Of a stretch of 62,000 nt of DNA, positions 59,001 to 62,000 are shown in pieces (position 1 is the first letter of the stretch; the number at the start of each line of letters is the position of its first letter). The position numbers and the translations under genes were made by a program. This stretch comes from Glandiceps talaboti (lineage: Eukaryota; Hemichordata; Enteropneusta; Spengelidae). The stretch is taken from NCBI RefSeq assembly GCF_964340395.1, contig NC_135561.1, forward strand, positions 6,443,518-6,505,517, written 5' to 3'. The notes under the pieces are model-generated. The model did not search any database. It was not told the origin of the DNA and saw only the letters and a program-made list of their open reading frames with translations.

Positions 59001-61925
59001 TTTAAATAAAACACATTTGTCTATCATATCTCAAAATAAGTAACTTTGATGCTCTTTTATAACTTGATACCTGTATATTTTACTATGTTCAGGTGTGTGT
59101 GGTACACGACCAGCTGCTCCGAGTCGAGCTCGTATTGTTGGAGGCCAACCAGCCGAGCTTGGTGAATATCCATGGCAGGCTGCTTTATACAGGTACACCA
59201 GTCAATGGTGTGGTGCTACTATTATTGATAACCAATGGCTCCTAACTGCAGCCCATTGTGTGTAAGTAGAGTTATATAAAACATTTGTTTCTGACCAGTA
59301 TATAGGTTCACTGATGTTTCTTGAAATTAATTTTTCATAACCAACTCTGTCATACAGTGTTTATTACAGAATCAAGCCATTAGCTAAGGAAGTGGGGTTT
59401 CTTATCTTTCTTATCACTGAATAATGTTTGTTGGCAATATTTACAAATGTGATAAAGCAGTATTACATAACACATCAGTCAAAGCTAAGCTCAATATCTA
59501 AGTGTGAAGCCCCTAATGTCACATCAGTTGTTACCAGTTTTACTGACCCATTATCAGTAACATTGCAAATAGCTTTAGAGATGCAAACAATTTTTATGAC
59601 ACCCGACTTGCTGGCTCACCAAGTCGGTAAAGTTGCACTTGAACTGCTAATGCAAAGAATCCGTCATGTTACAGTGTGTATTGTGTATCATAACTGATTT
59701 ACATGTAGACTCTTTTAAAGCTACACTGGCTGCAACTGAAATATTTTGTGAAACTGTTTTGTTAGATACAATAACTAAGTAATACTCATAATATCATACA
59801 CTCTGAACAGTATTGAACCACCACTGGGTAAATGGGTGTGTGCAGTAATACACATGATACAGTGCAATAAATCCAATCAAATTGTTTTTGGGTCCATACC
59901 ATAAAATCAGCACCCTAATGCATTATGATTTCATCTTACTGTACTGTTTAAGAATACAATCCCCAAATTAGCATGTACAATGTCTATTGGTATTTTAACA
60001 AGTTTGAGTGACTATATTGTTGGTTATCTGATCAAAAACAATTATACTCCAGTTACAGCTGGGTGTACCTCTAAAGTGGCAATATGAATGAGGAATGAGT
60101 ATTTAAATTGGATTCTTTTGATTTATAAAACTATTTTATCATGGCCTCCTACTTGAAAAAACAACATTGACCAAGTCTGTGTTTGAAACTCAATACATTG
60201 CAAAGAGCTGAAAAAATGTGTAAAACGTTTGTTATTGTACGTACAATAACGAAGACTTTACAAATTTATTAATCTTTTGCCATTTATTGAACTACAAACA
60301 AGGACTTTGCTTAATATGTTGTTTTACATTGATTTTTCAAGTAGGCAGCGATGATGAAATTGTTTTACAAATTAAAAATCCAATTCTCATCCATATGGCC
60401 ACTTTAACCTTAGTTGTGTAAGTATATCAAATGTAATGAAATTCACGGCAGATATTTTGATTTTCCAAACACAGGGAGGGAGATTCTGTTGATATTTTTT
60501 TCGTCCGATTGGGAGTAATCAACCGATATCTGGATGACTCCGATTACCAAGTCATACGGTTGATAACAGAGATAGTCATCCATCCACTTCGTTATGCACC
60601 AACTCACAACTATGATTATGCGCTTCTCAAGCTGGCATCACCGATTGAATTTAATGACTATGTACGTCCTGCATGTGTACCAAGAGCAACCCAATACTTC
60701 CCTGATGACTCAGCCTGTAAAATTTCAGGTTGGGGAAAGCTAAGGGAACACGGTTAGTTTTCGATAAATTTCCAATGTTTTTTTTTTCTTCAAAATTTGG
60801 CAACCCCACTATTAACAGAGGTGGGATTTGCATATTTGTTACATTTTGTACAAGTAGATATTAGCATGTTTGTATATTTTTTTCCTCTGCACAAGTTGAT
60901 AGAATTCAAATTGAAAACTAGTTTTACAGTTTAACTCTACGCATTGAAAAGTTTACATTTCCAAATAAAATGATTTGGAACTTATTTCAAACACTGCAAA
61001 ACCAGTTATAACTGGTTTTGCAGTGCTTGAAATATGCTCCAAATCAATATTTTTTTATAGTTTTCATAAATAGCAATTGAGGAGGTGTGATTAATATTCA
61101 TTCCTCAATATTTCTGCTGGAAAATACCTAATAGTTTGTTACTACTCATCTTGTGACTCGTAGTGACAAGGCCCCCTTTAGATCACTCATATTTTTTCTC
61201 ATCTGAATGAAAGAAGCCCCTGAGGTCACCCATATTTTCCCAGCTAAACAAGGAAAACTATTGGAGAATAATATCTAAGTGTCATGTTTTGAGTTTTTAA
61301 ATTAATATTTTGTCCATTATTACATTGTATTATAGGAGTTTCACCAGATGTACTTCATGATGCTGAGGTTAGGATAATTAATGAAGGCACATGTCAATCA
61401 TATTTCCCAAGGGATAATATTACTGATGCTATGATGTGTGCTGGATATGCCGAAGGTGGTATCGATTCCTGTCAGGTAGGTTCAATGTTAATTAAACAAA
61501 AGGTTTCGTGCATTTTCAGTGGGTGAAAAAATAACGTTAATAAATTTATATCAACTACAGTGCTGCTTCAAAAACAGAGTTACATGTAACCATATAATGC
61601 TATTTTAGAGTGACAGTGGTAGATCCAATTTCTTTTTACATTGCAGGTGATAGTCTAAAAGTTCTATGTAATATGCTATTTTTTAGGGTGGCATTGGTGG
61701 ACCCAATGTCTTGATACATTATAAGTGAGGTCTAAGAGTTCTTTGTAATATGCTATTTTTAGGGTGACAGTGGTGGACCGTTGTCTTGTTATGTTGCAAG
61801 TGATGATAAATGGTACGTAGCAGGTGTAGTAAGTTGGGGGTACGGCTGTGCTAATGCTGACTCCCCAGGTATCTATGCTAAGGTGAGCTACGTCAGAGAT
61901 TGGATTGATGCTATCCAGGCTGGAG
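24290..61925 (+). CDS. Gene B: giant type II transmembrane serine protease with SEA, CUB, YWTD-propeller, LDLa, EGF and frizzled domains; 3' end outside window
   Basis: Forty-seven coding exons join with matching splice phase at every junction, giving 9,436 nt or about 3,145 residues from the ATG at 24293. The order is cytoplasmic tail, TM (69-92), SEA1 (127-236), Thr-rich, SEA2 (375-480), Thr-rich, CUB, YWTD propeller (719-977), EGF-like, CUB-like, CUB, LDLa, CUB, three EGFs (1431-1546), SEA3 (1547-1665), a second CUB/propeller/EGF/CUB/LDLa/CUB/CUB block (1666-2588), Fz, EGF, EGF, Fz (2589-2895) and trypsin (2896-3145). The catalytic triad and the activation site are intact. The known relatives by parts are corin (Fz plus protease), MFRP (CUB, LDLa, Fz) and LRP (propeller plus EGF). 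I know of no family with this exact order. The frame stays open after the last donor, and the terminal exon or exons are beyond the window. Expected role: cell-surface protease/receptor, inferred. Confidence 0.88.
24293..24572 (+). CDS. Gene B exon 1: cytoplasmic tail and transmembrane helix
   Basis: The exon encodes 93 residues plus one base. The ATG lies three bases after a strong TTCTCTCTTACAG acceptor, so a non-coding exon lies upstream. The tail has NPNY (5-8), DPIYQYQT (27-34) and G-E-VKTR-V-FQ (37-45), followed by a hydrophobic helix at about 69-92 rich in Ile/Val/Leu/Gly. No signal peptide is present. It is the same design as gene A. Several tyrosines lie in likely signalling or sorting motifs (NPxY, YxxY). 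The donor is GTATGT. Confidence 0.92.
24893..24923. repeat. (CAAA)n microsatellite
   Basis: Seven CAAA units in intron 1 of gene B. A similar TTTG array is at 7931-7961. Confidence 0.93.
25029..25131. repeat. foldback repeat copy 2
   Basis: Shares TCTAGAGAT at one end, AAAGAAATCTTAAGATCCAAAC in the arm and TCTAGACTAGTATATGGAC at the other end with 18274-18404. Inverted TCTAGA boundaries are visible. It lies in intron 1 of gene B. Confidence 0.55.
26005..26280 (+). mobile_element. LINE 3' end remnant
   Basis: The in-frame stretch 26011-26106 reads [20 protein letters not shown], then [11 protein letters not shown] and a stop. This is the conserved tail of CR1/Rex/Jockey-type LINE polymerase proteins (F-S-x-A-x-x-x-W-N-x-L-P, then F-K-S-x-L-K). 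A short 3' region with TATCA repeats follows. It lies in the first intron of gene B. Confidence 0.75.
26987..27022 (+). CDS. Gene B exon 2: extracellular juxtamembrane mini-exon
   Basis: A 36-nt phase 1-1 exon ([12 protein letters not shown]) lies between a TCATTAACAG acceptor and a GTGAGT donor. It is the positional counterpart of gene A exon 2. It was recognised by frame and splice signals only. Confidence 0.65.
27493..27915 (-). mobile_element. possible LINE polymerase fragment, minus strand
   Basis: A 140-codon open frame contains [16 protein letters not shown], then [15 protein letters not shown]. This resembles the L-x-x-L-H-W ... Y-K-x-L-x-G segment near the C terminus of non-LTR polymerases. 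It sits within intron 2 of gene B, in opposite orientation to the neighbouring LINE end. No nuclease or catalytic motif is visible, so it is at most a fragment. Confidence 0.4.
28206..28482 (+). mobile_element. LINE 3' end remnant leading into a TATG array
   Basis: [20 protein letters not shown], then [14 protein letters not shown] and a stop, matches the same LINE tail motif. The 3' region ends in GATTAATAAATGTATG, and the TATG microsatellite begins exactly there, as expected for LINEs whose 3' terminus is a short tandem repeat. Confidence 0.72.
28482..28824. repeat. (TATG)n microsatellite at a LINE 3' end
   Basis: 340 bp of TATG with GGAT, TACG and TGCA variants. It starts exactly at the end of the LINE remnant 28206-28482. 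Confidence 0.95.
28906..28968 (+). CDS. Gene B exon 3: Thr/Gln-rich linker before SEA1
   Basis: A 63-nt phase 1-1 exon ends in the motif YPIVVGEE. The same ending (YPIVVGED) occurs in exon 8 just before SEA2, so linker and SEA were duplicated together. The acceptor is AATTTCAG and the donor GTGAGT. Confidence 0.8.
29394..30668 (+). CDS. Gene B exons 4-6: SEA domain 1
   Basis: Exons 29394-29506, 30132-30202 and 30523-30668 (113, 71 and 146 nt; phases 1-0, 0-2, 2-1) encode a SEA domain of about 110 residues. It opens with a strand containing one Cys, has the helical QEYQELADN region, and has SSGSVLVNF at the third exon start. SEA domains autocleave between Gly and Ser of a GS-x-x-V motif, and GSVLV fits. 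In membrane mucins and TTSPs the two halves stay associated after cleavage. Exon sizes and phases recur in SEA2. N-glycosylation sequons (NAT, NSS, NIS) are present. Confidence 0.85.
30228..30465. repeat. (TATG)/(GGAT)/(CTGT)/(TTTG) compound microsatellite
   Basis: Lies just after the donor of SEA1 exon 5. A similar array lies at the same place after SEA2 exon 10 (33468-33612). Confidence 0.95.
30835..31191 (+). CDS. Gene B exon 7: Thr-rich repeat stalk
   Basis: A 357-nt phase 1-1 exon encodes about 119 residues. Most are imperfect copies of a block of about 30 residues ([15 protein letters not shown] followed by TTQAPxITSQV). The Thr/Pro/Val composition suggests a mucin-like O-glycosylated spacer. 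The donor is GTATGTTTC. Confidence 0.82.
31218..31638. repeat. (TATG)/(CTGT)/(CTAT) compound microsatellite
   Basis: 420 bp in the intron after Thr-rich exon 7; the last 80 bp are CTAT units. Confidence 0.95.
31682..31738 (+). CDS. Gene B exon 8: linker before SEA2
   Basis: A 57-nt phase 1-1 exon encodes a Thr/Met-rich linker ending in YPIVVGED, parallel to exon 3. The acceptor is CTTGTCAG and the donor GTACGT. Confidence 0.8.
32137..33867 (+). CDS. Gene B exons 9-11: SEA domain 2
   Basis: Exons 32137-32249, 33382-33452 and 33734-33867 (113, 71 and 134 nt) have the same phases as SEA1, and the first two have identical lengths. The cleavage-type motif is GSLTV at the start of the third exon. 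Sequence identity with SEA1 is obvious (VDCSL / [20 protein letters not shown] / [27 protein letters not shown] / [12 protein letters not shown]). It is a recent tandem duplicate of SEA1. Confidence 0.85.
33468..33612. repeat. (TATG)/(GTGC) compound microsatellite
   Basis: Located after SEA2 exon 10, at the same position relative to its exon as the array at 30228-30465, and likewise followed by GTGC and GGAT variants. Confidence 0.93.
34138..34458 (+). CDS. Gene B exon 12: Thr-rich stalk
   Basis: A 321-nt phase 1-1 exon encodes about 106 residues with Thr/Pro/Gln-rich sequence, including [13 protein letters not shown]. It is the counterpart of exon 7 ([13 protein letters not shown]). It starts after TTATTTTGACAG and ends at GTAGGT. 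Likely an O-glycosylated spacer. Confidence 0.82.
34588..34980 (+). CDS. Gene B exon 13: Thr-rich tail plus CUB domain 1
   Basis: A 393-nt phase 1-1 exon. After about 15 Thr/Ala/Pro-rich residues comes a CUB domain: [40 protein letters not shown] and SGFRIVFYD. Only the first CUB disulfide pair (two Cys) is present. The acidic loop residues (ELDTEY..DEL) resemble the Ca-binding CUB type. Confidence 0.9.
35493..38474 (+). CDS. Gene B exons 14-17: LDL-receptor class B (YWTD) propeller 1
   Basis: Exons 35493-35729, 36486-36645, 36995-37113 and 38214-38474 (237, 160, 119 and 261 nt; phases 1-1, 1-2, 2-1, 1-1) encode about 259 residues. Blade motifs in order are FVLIGDD, IYWTE, IYWTD, MFWAD, LFWGD and IYYTS, which is enough for a closed six-bladed propeller. 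In LDLR/LRP proteins such propellers are followed by an EGF that packs against them, as seen here. The role would be ligand binding or packing (family knowledge). Exon boundaries match propeller 2. Confidence 0.88.
35964..36013. repeat. (TG)n microsatellite
   Basis: About 25 TG units in the propeller-1 intron. A second short one (CA) lies at 37554-37586. Confidence 0.95.
37185..38150 (-). mobile_element. possible minus-strand LINE remnant in propeller-1 intron
   Basis: Read on the minus strand, the segment ends GAAATAAAGTTTAATAATAATAA, i.e. an AATAAA-like signal and a TAA repeat tail, typical of some LINE 3' ends. Short degraded open frames lie upstream (37745-37551, 38131-37943). No recognisable catalytic motif is left, and the upstream boundary is arbitrary. 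Confidence 0.35.
39194..39298 (+). CDS. Gene B exon 18: four-cysteine LRP-type EGF-like module
   Basis: A 105-nt phase 1-1 exon. The pattern C-x6-C-x3-C-x11-C with DNGNCDFFC is that of the EGF after an LRP propeller, but the sequence ends with VPDGGIGD where the last two cysteines should be. Exon 34 has the same length and the same truncation, so this is a stable variant and not an error. Confidence 0.78.
39597..39890 (+). repeat. 41-bp minisatellite, seven units
   Basis: The unit GATAATGTGAAGTACTCTAT followed by AAGGTTCATTCTGATTGGTTA is repeated seven times without spacers (last unit with a 4-bp insert). Each unit holds TGATTGGTTA, i.e. an inverted CCAAT box. It lies in the intron before exon 19. 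Confidence 0.92.
40185..40559 (+). CDS. Gene B exon 19: divergent four-cysteine CUB-like domain
   Basis: A 375-nt phase 1-1 exon encodes about 125 residues starting DCG like a CUB domain. It has GECSW in place of the usual C-x-W strand, then [22 protein letters not shown] and a terminal beta strand (VHAVLTVE). Four cysteines differ in spacing from ordinary CUBs. Its counterpart is exon 35 in the second module. I call it CUB-like from position and general strand order; the fold is not proven. Confidence 0.7.
40778..41004. repeat. (CA)/(GACA)/(TACA)n microsatellite
   Basis: 225 bp ending about 90 bp before the acceptor of CUB exon 20. Confidence 0.95.
41093..41443 (+). CDS. Gene B exon 20: CUB domain
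   Basis: A 351-nt phase 1-1 exon encodes a clear [49 protein letters not shown] and LAGFYFMV. It has two Cys only. The acceptor TTTCTACTACAG lies just downstream of a 230-bp TACA array. Confidence 0.9.
41900..42088 (+). CDS. Gene B exon 21: LDLa repeat plus Thr/Pro linker
   Basis: A 189-nt phase 1-1 exon encodes a six-Cys LDL-receptor class A module ([23 protein letters not shown], then PGSRDEKHC) followed by about 25 Thr/Pro/Ser residues. The calcium box is incomplete: the first acid of the usual C-x-D-G-S-D-E is Gly here. Exon 37 keeps the full acidic box. Confidence 0.87.
42988..43326 (+). CDS. Gene B exon 22: CUB domain without cysteines
   Basis: A 339-nt phase 1-1 exon. CUB strands are clear ([47 protein letters not shown]), but no cysteine is present: the usual CG at the start is PY and the C-x-W is MAVW. 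The frame is intact and the splice sites are good (CTTTCAG, GTAAGT), so it is expressed sequence in which the disulfide was lost. Confidence 0.85.
43440..43605 (+). repeat. imperfect minisatellite, about 45 bp unit
   Basis: Repeats of GTAGACAAACTAAGATAG and AAACTACTGTGGAAAACTA in varying lengths lie in the intron between exons 22 and 23. Confidence 0.75.
43701..43814 (+). CDS. Gene B exon 23: EGF domain
   Basis: A 114-nt phase 1-1 exon encodes a six-Cys EGF ([25 protein letters not shown]). It is the first of three consecutive EGF exons between the two receptor modules. Confidence 0.87.
43870..44092. repeat. (GGAT)n/(GACA)n microsatellite
   Basis: GGAT/GGTG variants followed by GACA units in the intron between EGF exons 23 and 24. 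Confidence 0.92.
44146..44259 (+). CDS. Gene B exon 24: EGF domain
   Basis: A 114-nt phase 1-1 exon encodes a canonical EGF ([26 protein letters not shown]). The acceptor follows a GACA microsatellite; the donor is GTAAGA. Confidence 0.9.
44453..44645 (+). mobile_element. decayed tRNA-derived SINE in a gene B intron
   Basis: The first 80 bp resemble a tRNA head: GGTGGTACAAAGGTTTAGAG (A-box like), AATCGGCAAGTCGCAG, then GATTCCAATC (B-box with changes). A body follows, ending near TAGGATAGAAGTTGTAATG. Mutated box positions mean it is probably inactive. It lies between EGF exons 24 and 25. Confidence 0.5.
44807..44926 (+). CDS. Gene B exon 25: EGF domain
   Basis: A 120-nt phase 1-1 exon encodes a six-Cys EGF ([27 protein letters not shown]). 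The acceptor is TATTACAG and the donor GTATGT. Confidence 0.9.
45068..46610 (+). CDS. Gene B exons 26-28: SEA domain 3
   Basis: Exons 45068-45177, 45628-45695 and 46432-46610 (110, 68 and 179 nt; phases 1-0, 0-2, 2-1) have the same intron positions and phases as SEA1 and SEA2. The strand ISVTVTGF matches VSVIVLGF in SEA2. At the cleavage position the third exon reads SNPGVGVR, so the GS of the autocleavage motif is absent and this SEA is probably not cleaved. It lies in mid-protein after three EGFs, an unusual position for a SEA. Confidence 0.78.
47084..47425 (+). CDS. Gene B exon 29: CUB domain opening module 2
   Basis: A 342-nt phase 1-1 exon encodes a CUB ([37 protein letters not shown]). 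It corresponds to exon 13. The acidic loop reads LEIYHSFHF, so one likely Ca ligand Asp is His. Confidence 0.9.
48259..50420 (+). CDS. Gene B exons 30-33: LDL-receptor class B (YWTD) propeller 2
   Basis: Exons 48259-48501, 48940-49099, 49446-49567 and 50151-50420 have the same phases as propeller 1 and nearly the same lengths (243, 160, 122 and 270 nt). Blade motifs are FILIADN, IYWTQ, IYWTD, MFWVD, LFWSD and VYWLD. The pair of 160-nt exons is strikingly similar (NIYWTDxxRGTIE, GLTxPGPIExAAVxG). It makes a complete six-bladed propeller in about 265 residues. Confidence 0.88.
49117..49341. repeat. (TG)n/(CTGT)n/(CTCTGT)n microsatellite
   Basis: A compound array soon after the donor of propeller-2 exon 31. 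Confidence 0.94.
49660..49950. repeat. (ATGAC)n pentanucleotide array
   Basis: 290 bp of ATGAC with many single-base variants in the intron between exons 32 and 33. Confidence 0.92.
51053..51157 (+). CDS. Gene B exon 34: four-cysteine LRP-type EGF-like module
   Basis: A 105-nt phase 1-1 exon ([22 protein letters not shown]) has the length of exon 18 and the same lack of the fifth and sixth cysteine. It follows propeller 2 as exon 18 follows propeller 1. Confidence 0.78.
51378..51698 (+). CDS. Gene B exon 35: divergent four-cysteine CUB-like domain
   Basis: A 321-nt phase 1-1 exon is the counterpart of exon 19. It has [36 protein letters not shown] and FTVDVID. The cysteine order (start, EC-x-[YW], [GS]C-x-[YF], QC or NC) is shared with exon 19 and not with ordinary CUBs. 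Confidence 0.72.
52314..52667 (+). CDS. Gene B exon 36: CUB domain
   Basis: A 354-nt phase 1-1 exon encodes a CUB ([39 protein letters not shown]). It corresponds to exon 20. Two Cys only. Confidence 0.9.
53160..53309 (+). CDS. Gene B exon 37: LDLa repeat plus Thr linker
   Basis: A 150-nt phase 1-1 exon encodes a six-Cys LDLa with a full acidic Ca box ([11 protein letters not shown]) and a short Thr/Pro/Val tail. It corresponds to exon 21. The donor GTATGT continues directly into a TG microsatellite. Confidence 0.9.
53310..53420. repeat. (TG)n and G-rich array at the exon 37 donor
   Basis: Starts with the splice donor GTATGT of LDLa exon 37, then TG units and two poly-G runs separated by TGTGGG. 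Confidence 0.92.
53552..53908 (+). CDS. Gene B exon 38: CUB domain
   Basis: A 357-nt phase 1-1 exon encodes a CUB ([53 protein letters not shown]). It corresponds to the cysteine-free exon 22, but its cysteines are kept. Confidence 0.9.
54079..54284 (+). repeat. two-copy tandem duplication, about 102 bp unit
   Basis: CGGTTCTGGAGTACAAATGT and the following 80 bp occur twice head to tail (54081 and 54182) with almost no differences, in the intron before exon 39. It is a recent local duplication. Confidence 0.9.
54420..54764 (+). CDS. Gene B exon 39: CUB domain
   Basis: A 345-nt phase 1-1 exon encodes a CUB ([49 protein letters not shown]). It is the extra CUB at the end of module 2, with no counterpart in module 1. 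Confidence 0.9.
54903..55162 (+). mobile_element. interspersed repeat copy 1 (inverted partner at 56645)
   Basis: Aligns to the reverse complement of 56645-56946 along its whole length. Shared blocks include GGAAATTGAGAATAC, GCCCTCGCTCAAATT, GTAACCTATACCATGTA, GGTACACACAGACAAG and AGAGCGCCACCATGGC. It ends GGCCTATTA, matching TAATAGGCC at the other end of the family. It is MITE-like with TA ends. Confidence 0.75.
55508..55840 (+). CDS. Gene B exon 40: frizzled cysteine-rich domain 1
   Basis: A 333-nt phase 1-1 exon encodes a frizzled CRD ([52 protein letters not shown]). It is closely similar to gene A exon 7. The exon lies between two inverted copies of a roughly 300-bp repeat. Confidence 0.92.
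55862..56338. repeat. (TACA)n-(CTTA)n compound microsatellite
   Basis: About 340 bp of TACA variants followed by about 130 bp of CTTA. It fills nearly the entire intron between Fz exon 40 and EGF exon 41. Confidence 0.95.
56381..56494 (+). CDS. Gene B exon 41: EGF domain
   Basis: A 114-nt phase 1-1 exon encodes an EGF ([27 protein letters not shown]). The acceptor follows TTTTTCTTCTTTTGTTCAG; the donor is GTAGGT. Confidence 0.9.
56645..56946 (-). mobile_element. interspersed repeat copy 2, opposite orientation
   Basis: The full element has inverted ends TAATAGGCC / GGCCTATTA and is the inverse of 54903-55162. It also has an internal partial duplication of the GTGGCGCTCTA segment. With copy 1 it brackets exons 40 and 41 of gene B. 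Confidence 0.75.
57151..57250 (+). repeat. interspersed repeat copy (partner at 59970)
   Basis: Shares CATGT-CAATGTCTA, TTGGTATTTTAA, CTGATCAAAAA and ATACAGGTAGTGCTG-like ending, in the same order and orientation, with 59970-60070. Both lie in introns at the 3' end of gene B. Confidence 0.5.
57325..57432 (+). CDS. Gene B exon 42: calcium-binding EGF domain
   Basis: A 108-nt phase 1-1 exon. DIDDC at the start and C-x-D-x4-F-x-C ([10 protein letters not shown]) are the calcium-binding and Asp/Asn hydroxylation signatures of cbEGF domains. Confidence 0.92.
58048..58413 (+). CDS. Gene B exon 43: frizzled cysteine-rich domain 2
   Basis: The exon encodes a frizzled CRD ([54 protein letters not shown]). 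Two in-frame phase-1 donors are possible: GTGAAT after 58386 and GTATAA after 58413. Both give an open junction to the protease exon. I list the longer form, and the shorter form ends nearer the last cysteine, as exon 40 does. Confidence 0.85.
59093..61925 (+). CDS. Gene B exons 44-47: trypsin-like serine protease domain (S1)
   Basis: Exons 59093-59261, 60475-60752, 61336-61475 and 61763-61925 encode a full S1 catalytic domain. The activation site is R-IVGG. His57 is in LLTAAHC, Asp102 in YDYALLKL and Ser195 in SCQGDSGGPL. Asp189 (GGIDSC), Gly216 (SWGYGC) and Gly226 (SPGIY) predict cleavage after Arg/Lys. The propeptide Cys (VCG before the activation site) and Cys122 (RPACVP) allow the activated protease to stay disulfide-linked to the stalk, as in TTSPs. 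The last helix (YVRDWIDAI) is present. The frame runs open past the donor at 61926 to the window end, so the stop codon lies beyond. Confidence 0.93.
59970..60070 (+). repeat. interspersed repeat copy (partner at 57151)
   Basis: Second copy of the roughly 100-bp repeat at 57151-57250. It abuts the foldback element starting at 60072. Confidence 0.5.
60072..60406. mobile_element. 335-bp foldback element (MITE-like)
   Basis: The left arm starts TAAAGTGGCAATATG and the right arm ends CATATGGCCACTTTA. The arms match with gaps over about 165 bp each and meet at GTTATTGTACGTACAATAAC (60231-60250). TA at both ends fits a TA target duplication. It lies between the His57 and Asp102 protease exons. A single-arm relative lies at 10640-10826. 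Confidence 0.75.
60972..61045. repeat. 74-bp near-perfect palindrome
   Basis: GATTTGGA..CACTGCAAAACCAG and CTGGTTTTGCAGTG..TCCAAATC meet at TTATAA (about 61006-61011). It would form a stable hairpin in the intron between protease exons 45 and 46. It may be a tiny MITE; no target duplication is clear. Confidence 0.75.
61598..61810 (+). repeat. 77-bp tandem repeat carrying decayed copies of the Ser195 exon start
   Basis: Three units of about 76-78 bp. Each has GCTATTTTTAG-like acceptor sequence followed by a version of the first about 40 bp of exon 47, starting at 61609, 61687 and 61763. Only the third is the real exon (GDSGGPL). The first reads SDSGRSN and the second GGIGGPN, so both have lost active-site context. 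Confidence 0.8.
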
Positions 61926-62000
61926 GTAAGTCGTTTCACTTTAATCATAATAGTACCCCAATAGACACACATCGGCATGAGTATCAACCCAATGCAAGAA

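Larger units (their letters stand above)
28969..59092. other. gene B introns not listed separately
   Basis: I see no coding sequence or recognisable element in these introns or their parts: 29507-30131, 32250-33381, 33868-34137, 34981-35492, 38475-39193, 41444-41899, 42089-42987, 46611-47083, 47426-48258, 50421-51052, 51699-52313, 57433-58047 and 58414-58610. Segments 46035-46095 and 58615-58670 share a short interspersed motif (GGTCC-TGCCAG-GGTA then CAGTGTGG). Confidence 0.6.

Overview
The window is eukaryotic (metazoan) genomic DNA. It has AT-rich introns with GT-AG boundaries, very dense microsatellites (TATG/CATA, CTGT/GACA, AAGT, TTGA, CA, TA) and extracellular-domain exons mostly bounded by phase-1 introns. 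The domain repertoire (SEA, CUB, LDL-receptor YWTD propeller, LDLa, EGF, frizzled CRD, trypsin) and the repeats (tRNA-derived SINE, LINE 3' ends, MITEs) fit a marine bilaterian invertebrate. An invertebrate deuterostome such as a hemichordate or cephalochordate is my guess, but the sequence alone does not settle the phylum.

Two protein-coding genes are supported, arranged head to head. Gene A (minus strand, 6673 to beyond position 1) has seven coding exons in the window and encodes a type II membrane protein: cytoplasmic tail, transmembrane helix, Ser/Thr/Pro-rich stalk, two EGF domains, two frizzled CRDs, then the window edge. Gene B (plus strand, 24290 to beyond 61925) has 47 coding exons here. 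Their splice phases agree at every junction and total 9,436 coding nt, about 3,145 residues. Domain order is cytoplasmic tail, TM, short Thr-rich linkers, SEA1, Thr-rich, SEA2, Thr-rich, [CUB, six-bladed YWTD propeller, 4-Cys EGF, 4-Cys CUB-like, CUB, LDLa, CUB], three EGFs, SEA3, [CUB, propeller, 4-Cys EGF, 4-Cys CUB-like, CUB, LDLa, CUB, CUB], Fz, EGF, Ca-binding EGF, Fz, trypsin-like protease with an intact catalytic triad. It reads as a giant corin/MFRP-like type II transmembrane serine protease fused to two LRP-like receptor modules.

The two genes share a distinctive cytoplasmic tail (an NPxY motif near the N terminus, then DPIYQYQT and G-x-VKTR-x-FQ), a 3' splice site abutting the start codon, a TM exon ending in phase 1 and the frizzled/EGF repertoire. 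They look like paralogues that diverged by gain or loss of SEA and CUB/propeller modules.

The 17.6 kb between them and the introns contain no further supported genes. They hold microsatellites, two hAT-like MITEs with perfect 8-bp target duplications (one nested in a tRNA-derived SINE), other palindromic or inverted-repeat elements, LINE 3'-end remnants, a second SINE-like sequence and several minisatellites. One 77-bp repeat contains decayed copies of the protease active-site-serine exon start. No RNA genes, CRISPR arrays or bacterial features are present.
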